NCBI RefSeq assembly: GCF_018619185.1
Contig: NZ_JAAXYC010000014.1
Location: 1 to 56,909 of the forward strand
DNA length: 56,909 nt
Origin: Streptomyces sp. McG3
GTDB taxonomy: Bacteria > Actinomycetota > Actinomycetes > Streptomycetales > Streptomycetaceae
Reading direction: 5' to 3'
Shown in pieces: positions 7,506 through 15,888 of the stretch. The translations under genes were made by a program, and so were the position numbers. Under the pieces are notes generated by a model. The model saw only the letters and a program-made list of their open reading frames with translations. It was not told where the DNA came from and ran no database searches. How positions within the stretch are numbered: the first letter of the stretch is position 1; every line of letters starts with the position of its first letter.

Positions 7506-8837
7506 ATGCGCACAAGCCGTCTCACCACCACCGCTGTCGCCGTCGCCGCGATATCGGTGCTCGCCACCGCGTGTACCGGCCAGTCCGAGGCCGGCGCCTC
7601 CGACGACCCGAACGCGAAGACCACGATCAACTTCTGGCACGGCTGGAGCGCTCCCGCCGAGGTGAAGGCGGTCAAGGACAACATCGACCGGTTCGAGAAG
7701 GCCCACCCGAACATCACGGTGAAGGTCTCCGGCAACATCAACGACGACAAGCTCAACCAGGCGCTCCGCGCGGGCGGTTCGGACGGGCCCGACGTGGTCT
7801 CGTCCTTCACCACCGCCAACGTCGGCAAGTTCTGCTCGTCCGGCGCGTTCGCGGACCTGAAGCCGTTCATCGAGAAGTCGGAGCTCGACCTGGAGAAGAC
7901 CTTCCCGAAGGTCCTCCTGGACTACACCCAGTTCGAGGGCAAGCGCTGTGCCCTGCCGCTGCTCACGGACGCCTACGGCCTCTACTACAACAAGGACGCC
8001 TTCGAGAAGGCCGGGATCAAGGCCCCGCCGAAGACGATGTCCGAACTGGCGAGCGTCGCCAAGAAGCTGACCGTCGAGAAGGGCGACAGCTACGAGCAGC
8101 TCGGCTTCATGCCGACCTTCCACGGCTACGAGACCGTCGCCAGCCACTACATGTCCTCGTGGGACCACACGTACTTCGACGAGAGCGGCAAGTCCAACAT
8201 CGCCAAGGACCCGGCGTTCGCGGAGATGTTCACGTACCAGAAGAAGCTCGTCGAGGACCTCGGCGGCTACGAGAAGCTGGAGAAGTACCGCGGCACCTTC
8301 GGTGACGAGTGGGGCGCCAAGCACCCGTTCCACACCGGCCAGGTGGCCATGCAGCTGGACGGCGAGTGGCGGCTCGGGATGGCCGAGAGCGCCAAGGCCG
8401 GCTTCGAGATCGGCGTCGCGCCGATGCCCGTCGCCGACGACGAGGCCGACAGCTACGGCAAGGGCTTCCTCTCCGGCACCATCGTGGGCATCGCCCCGGC
8501 CAGCAAGAAGCAGAATGCCGCGTGGGAGCTGATCAAGTACATGACCAGCGACACGAAGGCGGTCGTCGAGTTCGCCAACGGCATCCGCAACGTGCCGTCC
8601 ACCCTCGACGCGCTGAAGTCGCCCGACCTGAAGTTCGACCCCAGGTTCAAGACCTTCCTGGACATCGCCCAGCACCCCAAGTCCAGCACCTCGGACGGGG
8701 CCGTCAACGGGTCGACGTACCAGCTGACGCTCCAGGACTTCGGCTACCAGTACGAGAAGGGCGCGGTGAAGGACCTCCAGGCCGGTCTGGAGAAGACCGC
8801 CCAGCAGATCGACACCGACATCGCCAAGGCCAAGTAG
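7506..8837 (+). CDS. csnE: Oligosaccharide-binding lipoprotein of ABC importer
   Basis: A 443-residue extracytoplasmic binding protein. Its N-terminus is a lipoprotein signal ending LATAC with the lipidated Cys at residue 23, so it is anchored on the outer face of the membrane. The mature part has the SBP family 1 pattern for sugars (TINFWHGWSAPAEVKAV, ALPLLTDAYGLYYNKDAFEKAG, ...KGFLSGTIVGI). It lies 58 bases after csnR and 6 bases before the first permease. By operon position it is expected to capture chitosan-derived glucosamine oligosaccharides; the sequence shows sugar-binding type, not exact substrate. Confidence 0.88.
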   Translation: MRTSRLTTTAVAVAAISVLATACTGQSEAGASDDPNAKTTINFWHGWSAPAEVKAVKDNIDRFEKAHPNITVKVSGNINDDKLNQALRAGGSDGPDVVSSFTTANVGKFCSSGAFADLKPFIEKSELDLEKTFPKVLLDYTQFEGKRCALPLLTDAYGLYYNKDAFEKAGIKAPPKTMSELASVAKKLTVEKGDSYEQLGFMPTFHGYETVASHYMSSWDHTYFDESGKSNIAKDPAFAEMFTYQKKLVEDLGGYEKLEKYRGTFGDEWGAKHPFHTGQVAMQLDGEWRLGMAESAKAGFEIGVAPMPVADDEADSYGKGFLSGTIVGIAPASKKQNAAWELIKYMTSDTKAVVEFANGIRNVPSTLDALKSPDLKFDPRFKTFLDIAQHPKSSTSDGAVNGSTYQLTLQDFGYQYEKGAVKDLQAGLEKTAQQIDTDIAKAK

Positions 8838-8843
8838 CCCCCG

Positions 8844-9785
8844 ATGACGACGCACACGCTCCGCTCCAAGCGCCGCAGGTCGGCGCTGCGCACAGCGGCC
8901 TTCATGTCGCCGTGGCTGATCGGGTTCTCGGTCTTCTTCGCGTATCCGATGCTCTCGACCGTCTACTTCTCCTTCACGCGGTACGACGGCTTCGGGGCGC
9001 CGGTCTTCAACGGGCTGACCAACTGGACCTACGTCTTCAGCGACTACCCGATGTTCTGGCCGTCGCTGTGGAACACCCTGTGGCTGGTCCTCGTCATGGT
9101 CACCTGCCGGGTCCTGTTCGGCCTCGGCATCGGGATGCTCATCACCAAGATCAAGACGGGGACCGGGCTGTTCCGGACCCTGTTCTACCTGCCCTACCTG
9201 GCCCCTCCGGTCGCCGCGACGCTCGCCTTCGTCTTCCTGCTCAACCCCGGCACCGGGCCCGTCAACGCGATCCTCGGGGACCTGGGGCTGCCGACGCCGG
9301 GCTGGTTCAACGACGCCTCCTGGTCCAAGCCGGCGCTCACCATGCTCGCGGTGTGGGGCATCGGGGACCTGATGGTCATCTTCATGGCCTCGCTGCTGGA
9401 CGTGCCGACCGAGCAGTACGAGGCGGCCGAGCTGGACGGCGCGTCCGCCTGGCAGAAGTTCCGCTTCGTGACCCTGCCGAACATCTCGCCGATCGTGCTG
9501 TTCGCCGTGGTGACGGGCGTCATCCAGGCGATGCAGTACTACACGCAGCCACTCGTCGCCGGAAAGGTCGCCTCAGGAGTCATCGGCGGCTCCGGCCAGT
9601 CCTTCGAACCCGGCTATCCCGACAAGTCGACACTGACGCTCCCGCAGCTCGTCTACAACCTGGGCTTCCAGCGCTTCGACTACGGTGCCGCCTGCGTCGT
9701 CGCACTCGTCCTGTTCGCCCTGGCCATGGCCTTCACCGCGCTGCTGATGCGGGGCCGCAACAACCTGATCCAGGCCGGTGACTGA
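8844..9785 (+). CDS. csnF: Sugar ABC importer permease 1 (MalF type)
   Basis: A 313-residue integral membrane protein with about six hydrophobic segments. The MalF-type cytoplasmic EAA loop is clear (EAAELDGASAWQKFRFVTLP, about 193-212), the contact point for the transport ATPase. It forms the channel with the following permease; the genes are three bases apart. No ATPase is encoded in this operon. Streptomyces sugar importers of this type commonly share the ATPase MsiK encoded elsewhere. Confidence 0.9.
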   Translation: MTTHTLRSKRRRSALRTAAFMSPWLIGFSVFFAYPMLSTVYFSFTRYDGFGAPVFNGLTNWTYVFSDYPMFWPSLWNTLWLVLVMVTCRVLFGLGIGMLITKIKTGTGLFRTLFYLPYLAPPVAATLAFVFLLNPGTGPVNAILGDLGLPTPGWFNDASWSKPALTMLAVWGIGDLMVIFMASLLDVPTEQYEAAELDGASAWQKFRFVTLPNISPIVLFAVVTGVIQAMQYYTQPLVAGKVASGVIGGSGQSFEPGYPDKSTLTLPQLVYNLGFQRFDYGAACVVALVLFALAMAFTALLMRGRNNLIQAGD

Positions 9786-9788
9786 GCC

Positions 9789-10700
9789 ATGACCCAACTC
9801 CTCGAACCCGTGGGCAAGACCGCCGCCTCCTCTCCGGAGCGCTCCGGCCGGACCCCCGCCGCGCGCACCGCCCGCCGCAAGGCGCTGCTGCACTGGATCG
9901 CCGTGCACTCGCTCGGCATCGCCGCCGCGCTCTTCTTCGTGCTGCCGTTCGTCTTCGTGGTGCTGACCTCGCTGATGAGCGACCAGCAGGCGCTGACCCG
10001 CGACCTCACCCCGAACACCTGGGAGTGGGGCAACTACGAGCGGGTCTTCAACACCCCGGGCTTCCTGACCTGGTGGCGCAACACCCTGCTGTACGCGGGC
10101 GTCGGCACCGTCCTGACCGTCGTCTCCTCCGTCCCGGTGGCGTACGCCCTGGCGAAGTTCCGCTTCCGGGGCCGCAAGCTGTCGCTGATGCTCGTCATCT
10201 CGATGATGATGCTGCCGCCGCAGGTCGTCATCATCCCGATGTACCTTTTCTGGGCGAAGCAGATGGACCTGTCCGGCACGTTGTGGCCGCTGATCATCCC
10301 GATGGCCTTCGGCGACGCGTTCTCCATCTTCCTGCTGAGGCAGTTCCTGCTGACCATCCCGAACGAGTACCTGGACGCCGCCAAGGTCGACGGCTGCGGT
10401 GAGTTCCGTACGCTGATGAAGGTCGTCCTGCCGATGGCCAAGCCGGGTATCGCGGCCATCGCCCTCTTCCAGTTCTTCGCCGCCTGGAACGACTACTTCG
10501 GACCACAGATCTACGCCTCCGAGAACCCGGCCGCCTGGACGCTCAGTTACGGCCTCGAATCCTTCAAGGGCGCACACCACACCGACTGGAACCTGACCAT
10601 GGCCGCGACCGTTCTGGTCATGGCCCCCGTGATCGCCGTCTTCTTCTTTGCCCAGAAGGCATTCGTCGAGGGCGTCACACTGACCGGAGTAAAGGGCTGA
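9789..10700 (+). CDS. csnG: Sugar ABC importer permease 2 (MalG type)
   Basis: A 303-residue membrane protein with a basic cytoplasmic N-terminus (about 35 residues) and six predicted helices. The EAA loop reads LDAAKVDGCGEFRTLMKVVL (about 196-215). It starts three bases after the csnF stop and ends one base before the csnH ATG, so translation is tightly coupled. It is the MalG-type partner of csnF. Confidence 0.9.
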   Translation: MTQLLEPVGKTAASSPERSGRTPAARTARRKALLHWIAVHSLGIAAALFFVLPFVFVVLTSLMSDQQALTRDLTPNTWEWGNYERVFNTPGFLTWWRNTLLYAGVGTVLTVVSSVPVAYALAKFRFRGRKLSLMLVISMMMLPPQVVIIPMYLFWAKQMDLSGTLWPLIIPMAFGDAFSIFLLRQFLLTIPNEYLDAAKVDGCGEFRTLMKVVLPMAKPGIAAIALFQFFAAWNDYFGPQIYASENPAAWTLSYGLESFKGAHHTDWNLTMAATVLVMAPVIAVFFFAQKAFVEGVTLTGVKG

Positions 10701-10701
10701 C

Positions 10702-11967
10702 ATGAAGCTCGCAGTAGTGGGTGGCGGGTCCACCTACACCCCTGAACTGATCGACGGATTCGCCCGGCTGCGGGACACGCTGCCGATCGAGGAGCTGGTG
10801 CTCGTCGATCCGGCGGCCGACCGCCTGGACCTGGTGGGAGGTCTCGCCCGGCGGATCTTCGCCAAGCAGGACCACGCCGGGAGGATCACGACCACCACCG
10901 ACATCGACGCGGGCGTCGCCGACGCCGACGCGGTCCTGCTCCAGCTGCGCGTCGGCGGACAGGCCGCGCGCAACCAGGACGAGACCTGGCCGCTGGAGTG
11001 CGGCTGCGTCGGCCAGGAGACCACCGGCGCCGGCGGCCTCGCCAAGGCCCTGCGTACCGTGCCGGTCGTCCTGGACATCGCCGAGCGGGTCCGCCGCGCC
11101 AACCCGGACGCCTGGATCATCGACTTCACCAACCCGGTCGGCATCGTCACCCGCGCGCTGCTCCAGGCCGGGCACAAGGCCGTCGGCCTGTGCAATGTGG
11201 CGATCGGCTTCCAGCGGAAATTCGCCCGGCTGCTGGACGTCAACCCCTCCGAGGTGCACCTCGACCACGTCGGGCTCAACCACCTGACCTGGGAACTGGG
11301 GGTCCGCCTGGGCGGCCCGGACGGCGAGAACGTCCTGCCCAGGCTGCTCGCCGAGCACGGCGACACCATCGCCGACGACCTGCGCATGCCCCGCCAGGTC
11401 GTCGACCGGCTCGGCGTCGTCCCCTCCTACTACCTGCGCTACTTCTACTCCCACGACGAGGTGGTCAGGGAGCTCGGCACCAAGCCGTCCCGGGCCGCCG
11501 AGGTCGCGGCGATGGAGAAGGAACTGCTCGCGATGTACGGCGACCCGACGCTGGACGAGAAGCCCGAGCTGCTCGCCAAGCGCGGCGGCGCGTTCTACTC
11601 CGAGGCGGCCGTGGACCTGGCGGCCTCCCTGCTGGGCAACGGCGGCTCCCCGGTCCAGGTGGTCAACACGTACAACAACGGGACTCTGCCGTTCCTCCCG
11701 GACGACGCGGTGATCGAGGTCCAGGCCCGGGTCGGGCACGACGGCGCGACACCGCTGGCCGTGCCGGCGCTGGACCCGCTGTACGCCGGTCTGATCGCCA
11801 ACGTGACGGCGTACGAGGACCTCGCCCTGGAAGCCGCGCTGCGCGGCGGCCGGGACCGGGTCTTCAAGGCGCTCCTCGCCCACCCGCTGATCGGCCAGTA
11901 CGACTACGCCGAGGGCCTCACCGACCGGCTGATCGCGCACAACCGGGAGCACCTTTCGTGGGCGTGA
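10702..11967 (+). CDS. csnH: GH4 family glycosidase (6-phospho-beta-glucosidase type)
   Basis: A 421-residue cytoplasmic enzyme of the NAD+- and divalent-metal-dependent GH4 family. The start MKLAVVGGGSTYTPEL is the nucleotide-binding loop; IIDFTNPVGIV, the metal-binding Cys in VGLCNVAIG and the His in DHVGLNHLTWE are the family's catalytic landmarks. The length is normal. In the csn pathway it would cleave imported, possibly phosphorylated, glucosamine oligosaccharides made available by the adjacent kinase. The linkage and phosphorylation requirement cannot be read from sequence. Confidence 0.88.
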   Translation: MKLAVVGGGSTYTPELIDGFARLRDTLPIEELVLVDPAADRLDLVGGLARRIFAKQDHAGRITTTTDIDAGVADADAVLLQLRVGGQAARNQDETWPLECGCVGQETTGAGGLAKALRTVPVVLDIAERVRRANPDAWIIDFTNPVGIVTRALLQAGHKAVGLCNVAIGFQRKFARLLDVNPSEVHLDHVGLNHLTWELGVRLGGPDGENVLPRLLAEHGDTIADDLRMPRQVVDRLGVVPSYYLRYFYSHDEVVRELGTKPSRAAEVAAMEKELLAMYGDPTLDEKPELLAKRGGAFYSEAAVDLAASLLGNGGSPVQVVNTYNNGTLPFLPDDAVIEVQARVGHDGATPLAVPALDPLYAGLIANVTAYEDLALEAALRGGRDRVFKALLAHPLIGQYDYAEGLTDRLIAHNREHLSWA

Positions 11968-12941
11968 ACGTGTCGGTCGTCGCCATCGACGCGGGCAACA
12001 GCAAGACCGACGTGGCACTGATCGGCGAGGACGGCACGGTGCTGGCCTCGGCGCGCGGCGGCGGCTTCCAGCCGCCCGTGGTCGGGGTGGAGGCCGCGAT
12101 CGACGTGCTGGCCGCCGCGCTGGAGCGGGCCGTCGCGGAGCTGCCGGACGCCGGTGGCGCGTTCGGCGCGTCCGCCCATGTCTCCGCGTGCCTGGCCAAC
12201 GCCGATCTGCCGGTCGAGGAGGCCGAGTTGGCCGGGGCCCTGGAGGCCCGCGGCTGGGGTTCCTCGGTGGAGGTGCGCAACGACACCTTCGCGATCCTGC
12301 GCGCCGGGGTGGACGAGCCCCGGGGCGTCGCGGTGGTGTGCGGGGCCGGGATCAACTGCGTGGGCATGACCCCGGACGGGCGGACCGCCCGCTTCCCGGC
12401 GATCGGGCGGATATCCGGTGACTGGGGCGGCGGTTCGGGGCTCGCGGAGGAGGCGCTGTGGTTCGCCGCGCGCGCCGAGGACGGGCGCGGCGAACCCTCC
12501 GAGCTGGCCCGTGCGCTGCCCGGCCACTTCGGGCTCGCCTCGATGTACGCGCTCATCGAGGCGCTGCACCGGGGCGGGATCCCGTCGGCGCGCCGGCACG
12601 AGCTGACGCCGGTGCTGTTCGCGACGGCCGCGGGCGGGGACCCGGTGGCCCTCGCGCTGGTGGAGCGGCTGGCCGAGGAGGTGGTGGCGATGGCCTCGGT
12701 CGCGCTGGGGCGGCTCGGTCTGCTGACGGAGGAGGCTCCGGTGCTGCTGGGCGGCAGTGTGCTGGCCGCGCGCCATCCGCAGCTGGACGACCGGATCACC
12801 GCGCTCCTGGCGGCACGCGCCCCGAAGGCCGAGGTGCGCGTCGTGTCCGAGCCGCCGGTGCTGGGGTCGGCGCTGCTGGGCCTGGACCGTACGGGCGCGG
12901 CGCCCGAGGTCCACCGGAGGCTGCGCGCGCAGTACGTCTGA
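11958..12941 (+). CDS. csnK: BadF/BadG-type sugar kinase
   Basis: A 327-residue ASKHA-fold kinase resembling N-acetylglucosamine kinases. The phosphate-1 motif VVAIDAGNSKTDVALIG is near the N-terminus; GVAVVCGAGINCVG is the second phosphate loop, ISGDWGGGSGLAEEA the sugar-binding region, and APVLLGGSVL the adenosine motif. Starting at GTG 11958 gives GGGAG eight bases upstream and a 10-base overlap with csnH; GTG 11964, overlapping as GTGA, is the alternative. It is the last gene of the operon and is expected to phosphorylate the imported amino sugar. Confidence 0.87.
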   Translation: MGVNVSVVAIDAGNSKTDVALIGEDGTVLASARGGGFQPPVVGVEAAIDVLAAALERAVAELPDAGGAFGASAHVSACLANADLPVEEAELAGALEARGWGSSVEVRNDTFAILRAGVDEPRGVAVVCGAGINCVGMTPDGRTARFPAIGRISGDWGGGSGLAEEALWFAARAEDGRGEPSELARALPGHFGLASMYALIEALHRGGIPSARRHELTPVLFATAAGGDPVALALVERLAEEVVAMASVALGRLGLLTEEAPVLLGGSVLAARHPQLDDRITALLAARAPKAEVRVVSEPPVLGSALLGLDRTGAAPEVHRRLRAQYV

Positions 12942-12963
12942 GGACGGGAGCACGTCGTACGTC

Positions 12964-13008
12964 ACGGGGCGTCCCCTCACGCGGTTCGCGTGGGGGGACG
13001 TTCCCCGT
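12964..13008 (+). terminator. csn operon terminator
   Basis: A 14-bp stem with one G-T pair (12970-12983 with 12987-13000, loop GTT) is extended by ACGGGG/CCCCGT outside it. It lies 22 bases after csnK and before the next unit's leader. Confidence 0.8.
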
Positions 13009-13153
13009 ACGGGTGAACGCCCGGCACGCGCGGGGCGCGAGGGAACCGATCGGGCTCCTGGAACGTGTACCTGATGGGGAGTCCGTTCGCTTATGGGGAT
13101 GTATCAGGGCACGTTGCACCGCTTGTCTTGATCGGCCGCGTCCGCCCTGATCG

Positions 13154-13205
13154 AATGCGGGGACTGATGTCGGGACCGGTTTCGGGACCGATGCGGGGAC
13201 TGATG
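13154..13205. repeat. Imperfect GACTGATG/CGGGACCG repeats in leader of signalling cluster
   Basis: ATGCGGGGACTGATG occurs at 13154-13168 and again at 13191-13205, with two CGGGACCG motifs between them. They lie in the 391-base gap (12942-13332) between csnK and glnX, which otherwise holds only the csn terminator and no supportable gene. This leader must carry the promoter of the GlnX-PknG cluster; I cannot pick -35 and -10 elements with confidence. Confidence 0.5.
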
Positions 13206-13332
13206 CGGGGGCCGCTGGGGGAAACAGCCGTTCCCGGTGTGGATGTCCGTCCCCGCGGCCATACTTCTGGCCGGGCGCGCGTCCATGGGCCGGGGACGGG
13301 GGCCCGCCGTCAGTGACCGAGGGGGAGGTCGA

Positions 13333-14721
13333 GTGACACACCCGCCGAGCGGCGGCAGGCAGACGCTGCGCACGCCGGATCCGGTGTCCGCGCACGCCGG
13401 CGTGGACGCACAGCGCCGCACCACGTGGGCCGCGCAGGCGGAGCGCCTGCGCGCCGTGGCGACGACCGAGCCCGGCCGGCTCCAGATCATCGGGGCCGTC
13501 CTGGCCCTGCTGGTCGTGGCGTTCGGCGCGGTGACCACCCTGGAGATCTCGTCGCGGGCCTCGTCGGCCGACGACGTGGTCAGCCGCAGCCAGCCGCTCA
13601 GCGCCGACGCGGCGGACATCTACCGCTTCCTGGCGGACGCGGACACGACGGCGGCCAGTGGGTTCCTCGCGGGTGCGCAGGAGCCCGAGGCCGTGCACCA
13701 GCAGTACCGGAAGGACATCGAGGAGGCGGCCCGGCTGCTGGTGAAGGCGTCGGGGAGCACCGACTCCGACAGCGCGTCCAGCCGTGAGATAGCCACCCTC
13801 AACAAGCTGCTCCCGGTCTACACGGGCCTGATCGAGCGCGCCCGCGCCAACAACCGCCAGGGCCTGCCGCTGGGCGGCGCCTATCTCCGGTACGCGAACC
13901 AGAAGATGACCGGCGAGATGCTGCCGGCCGCCGAGCGGCTGTACGCGGCGGAGACGGGCCGGCTGGAGACGGACTCGGCCGACGCCCGGCAGTGGCCCCT
14001 CCTGTCGCTCGGCGCCGGGATTCTGGTGCTCGGCGCGCTGGGGTGGATGCAGCGGCGGACCTACCGCCGGACGAACCGGGTGCTGAACCACGGGCTGCTG
14101 GCGGCGACGGCCGCCGCCTCGGTGGTGGTGCTCTGGCTGGCCGTGGGGCACGCGGTGGCCCGTACGGAGCTGCGGTCGGCGATGGTGCACGGTCAGGCGT
14201 CCCTGGACGTGCTCAACGACGCGCGGATCAACTCCCTGAAGGCGCGCGCCAACGAGAACCTCACCCTGGTGGCGCGCGGTGCGGTGCTGACCCCCGACGG
14301 CTCCGCCGACCAGTACGAGGCGGACTACACCACGGGGATGAAGGCGTTGAAGGACCGGTTGGAGAAGGCCGACCGGCTCGCGGACGACGAGACCGGCAAC
14401 GCGCCGGTCCTCGACGCGACCGAGGACGTGGCCCAGTGGCAGGCCCGCCACCGCGAGGCCCGCGCCACGGACGACCGCGGCGACTACGACGGCGCCCTGG
14501 AGCAGATCATCGGGACCGAGGGCTCCACCGGGCAAGCCTTCCAGCGGGTGGACGCCGCGCTGGAGAAGGCGCTCGCCCATGAGCAGGGCGAGTTCACCGC
14601 GGCGGCGAAGAACGGGCGGGGGGCCCTGCGGGGCCTGCCGGTCGGCGCCGCGGCGCTGGCGGTCCTGGGGGCCGCCGCCGTGATCGTCGGGGTCAACCGC
14701 AGGCTCTCGGAGTACCGGTGA
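13333..14721 (+). CDS. glnX: GlnX-like four-helix membrane sensor protein
   Basis: A 462-residue membrane protein; the GTG at 13333 is preceded by GGGGGAGG. Four hydrophobic segments: about 51-72 (IIGAVLALLVVAFGAVTTLE), about 222-240, about 256-276 and about 434-454. They enclose two predominantly helical extracytoplasmic regions (about 75-220 and 280-430) like four-helix-bundle receptor domains. Position just upstream of a GlnH-like binding protein and a PknG kinase matches mycobacterial GlnX, which links GlnH to PknG across the membrane and has similar length. No kinase or HAMP domain is present. Identification rests on topology and context more than on sequence similarity. Confidence 0.7.
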   Translation: MTHPPSGGRQTLRTPDPVSAHAGVDAQRRTTWAAQAERLRAVATTEPGRLQIIGAVLALLVVAFGAVTTLEISSRASSADDVVSRSQPLSADAADIYRFLADADTTAASGFLAGAQEPEAVHQQYRKDIEEAARLLVKASGSTDSDSASSREIATLNKLLPVYTGLIERARANNRQGLPLGGAYLRYANQKMTGEMLPAAERLYAAETGRLETDSADARQWPLLSLGAGILVLGALGWMQRRTYRRTNRVLNHGLLAATAAASVVVLWLAVGHAVARTELRSAMVHGQASLDVLNDARINSLKARANENLTLVARGAVLTPDGSADQYEADYTTGMKALKDRLEKADRLADDETGNAPVLDATEDVAQWQARHREARATDDRGDYDGALEQIIGTEGSTGQAFQRVDAALEKALAHEQGEFTAAAKNGRGALRGLPVGAAALAVLGAAAVIVGVNRRLSEYR

Positions 14722-14732
14722 GAGGGGCAGCG

Positions 14733-15770
14733 ATGAGCAGGTCGAAGGAGCGTCCCGCACGCGGCGGCCTGCGCGGCTGGGGCGGCGTGGCGGGAATGGC
14801 GGCGGCGTGCGCGGTGACCGCGGCGGTCACCCTGCTGCCGCTGGCCCACCACAGCGGCGGGGCGGCCGGAGCGGATGCCCCGGGCGGCGGAGCGGTGGCG
14901 GCCGACCAGGCACGGGCCGAGGAGTGCACCGAGCCGGAGGCGAGCCTGCCCGCGTCGAGCGCCGACGGGCCCAGCATCGAGAAGATCAAGGAGCGCGGCA
15001 AGCTGATCGCGGGCGTCGACCAGAACAGCTTCCGCTGGGGCTACCGCAATCCGGAGGCCCGGGAGCTGGAGGGGTTCGACATCGATCTGGTGCGGGCCAT
15101 CGCCAAGGACGTCCTGGGCGACCCGGACGCGGTGATCTTCCGCGCGATCCCCACCAACCAGCGCATCGCCGCACTGGAGAGGGACCGGGTCGACGTCGTC
15201 GTGCGGACGATGACGATCAACTGCAAGCGGCTGGAACAGGTTTCCTTCTCCACCGCCTACTTCCAGGCCGGGCAGCAGGTGCTCGCCCCGAAGGGGTCGA
15301 CGATCACCGGATACGACAAGTCGCTGAAGGGCAAGCGGGTCTGCTCCGCCGAGGGCTCCACGGCGTACGAGGCGCTGGAGAAGCAGTCGTTCGGGGCGCT
15401 CTACAAGGACGACTTCGACGGCACCGAGCGCGACCCGGACCTGCTGACCGTGCCCAACCAGCTGGACTGCCTGGTGCGGCTCCAGCTCGGCGAGGTCGAC
15501 GCGGTCGTCACGGACAACGCCCTGGCGGCCGGCCAGGCGGCGCAGGACCCGGCGGTGGAGCTCAAGGGGAAGGCCCCGTTCACCACCGAGTACTACGGCG
15601 TCGCGACGAAGAAGGGCGCCGACGACCTGGTGGCCCGGGTGAACAAGGTCCTCGTCGACTACCGGGCGGGCGGCGACGACAGCCCCTGGATGACGTCGTA
15701 CCGCAAGTGGCTGGCGGCCGGGCTGCCCGGCATAGCGGGCCCGCCCGCCCCCAAGTACCGAGGCGACTGA
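14733..15770 (+). CDS. glnH: GlnH-like extracytoplasmic amino-acid-binding protein
   Basis: A 345-residue protein with an N-terminal hydrophobic export/anchor segment (about 15-42), an Ala/Gly-rich spacer, then an SBP family 3 domain: KIKERGKLIAGVDQNSFRWG, ELEGFDIDLVRAIAKDVLGD, then DRVDVVVRTMTINCKRLEQV and GEVDAVVTDNALA. A Cys lies inside the hydrophobic segment but the flanking residues are not a good lipobox, so anchoring by lipid or by helix is open. ATG 14733 is preferred over the GTG overlapping the glnX stop because of the GAGGGG before it. No permease is encoded nearby, which supports a sensor rather than a transport role, as for mycobacterial GlnH (aspartate/glutamate sensing). Confidence 0.78.
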   Translation: MSRSKERPARGGLRGWGGVAGMAAACAVTAAVTLLPLAHHSGGAAGADAPGGGAVAADQARAEECTEPEASLPASSADGPSIEKIKERGKLIAGVDQNSFRWGYRNPEARELEGFDIDLVRAIAKDVLGDPDAVIFRAIPTNQRIAALERDRVDVVVRTMTINCKRLEQVSFSTAYFQAGQQVLAPKGSTITGYDKSLKGKRVCSAEGSTAYEALEKQSFGALYKDDFDGTERDPDLLTVPNQLDCLVRLQLGEVDAVVTDNALAAGQAAQDPAVELKGKAPFTTEYYGVATKKGADDLVARVNKVLVDYRAGGDDSPWMTSYRKWLAAGLPGIAGPPAPKYRGD

Positions 15771-15888
15771 CCCGGAGCGCGCCCACGCGCACGGGCCGGG
15801 GCGAGCGGACCGATACAGGGCGAGCAGACCGAGACAGACCGATCCCGCCGGGCCCACCGGCCCGGCGGGGAGAGCGGAGAGGTGATCG

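Noticed and set aside
5117..7870. 917-codon minus-strand open frame across the MscS, csnR and csnE genes
   Set aside because: It overlaps three well-supported genes, and its translation shows no domain and an atypical composition.
8309..9781. 490-codon plus-strand frame overlapping csnE and csnF in another phase
   Set aside because: Out-of-phase shadow of two genes with clear lipobox, SBP and EAA motifs.
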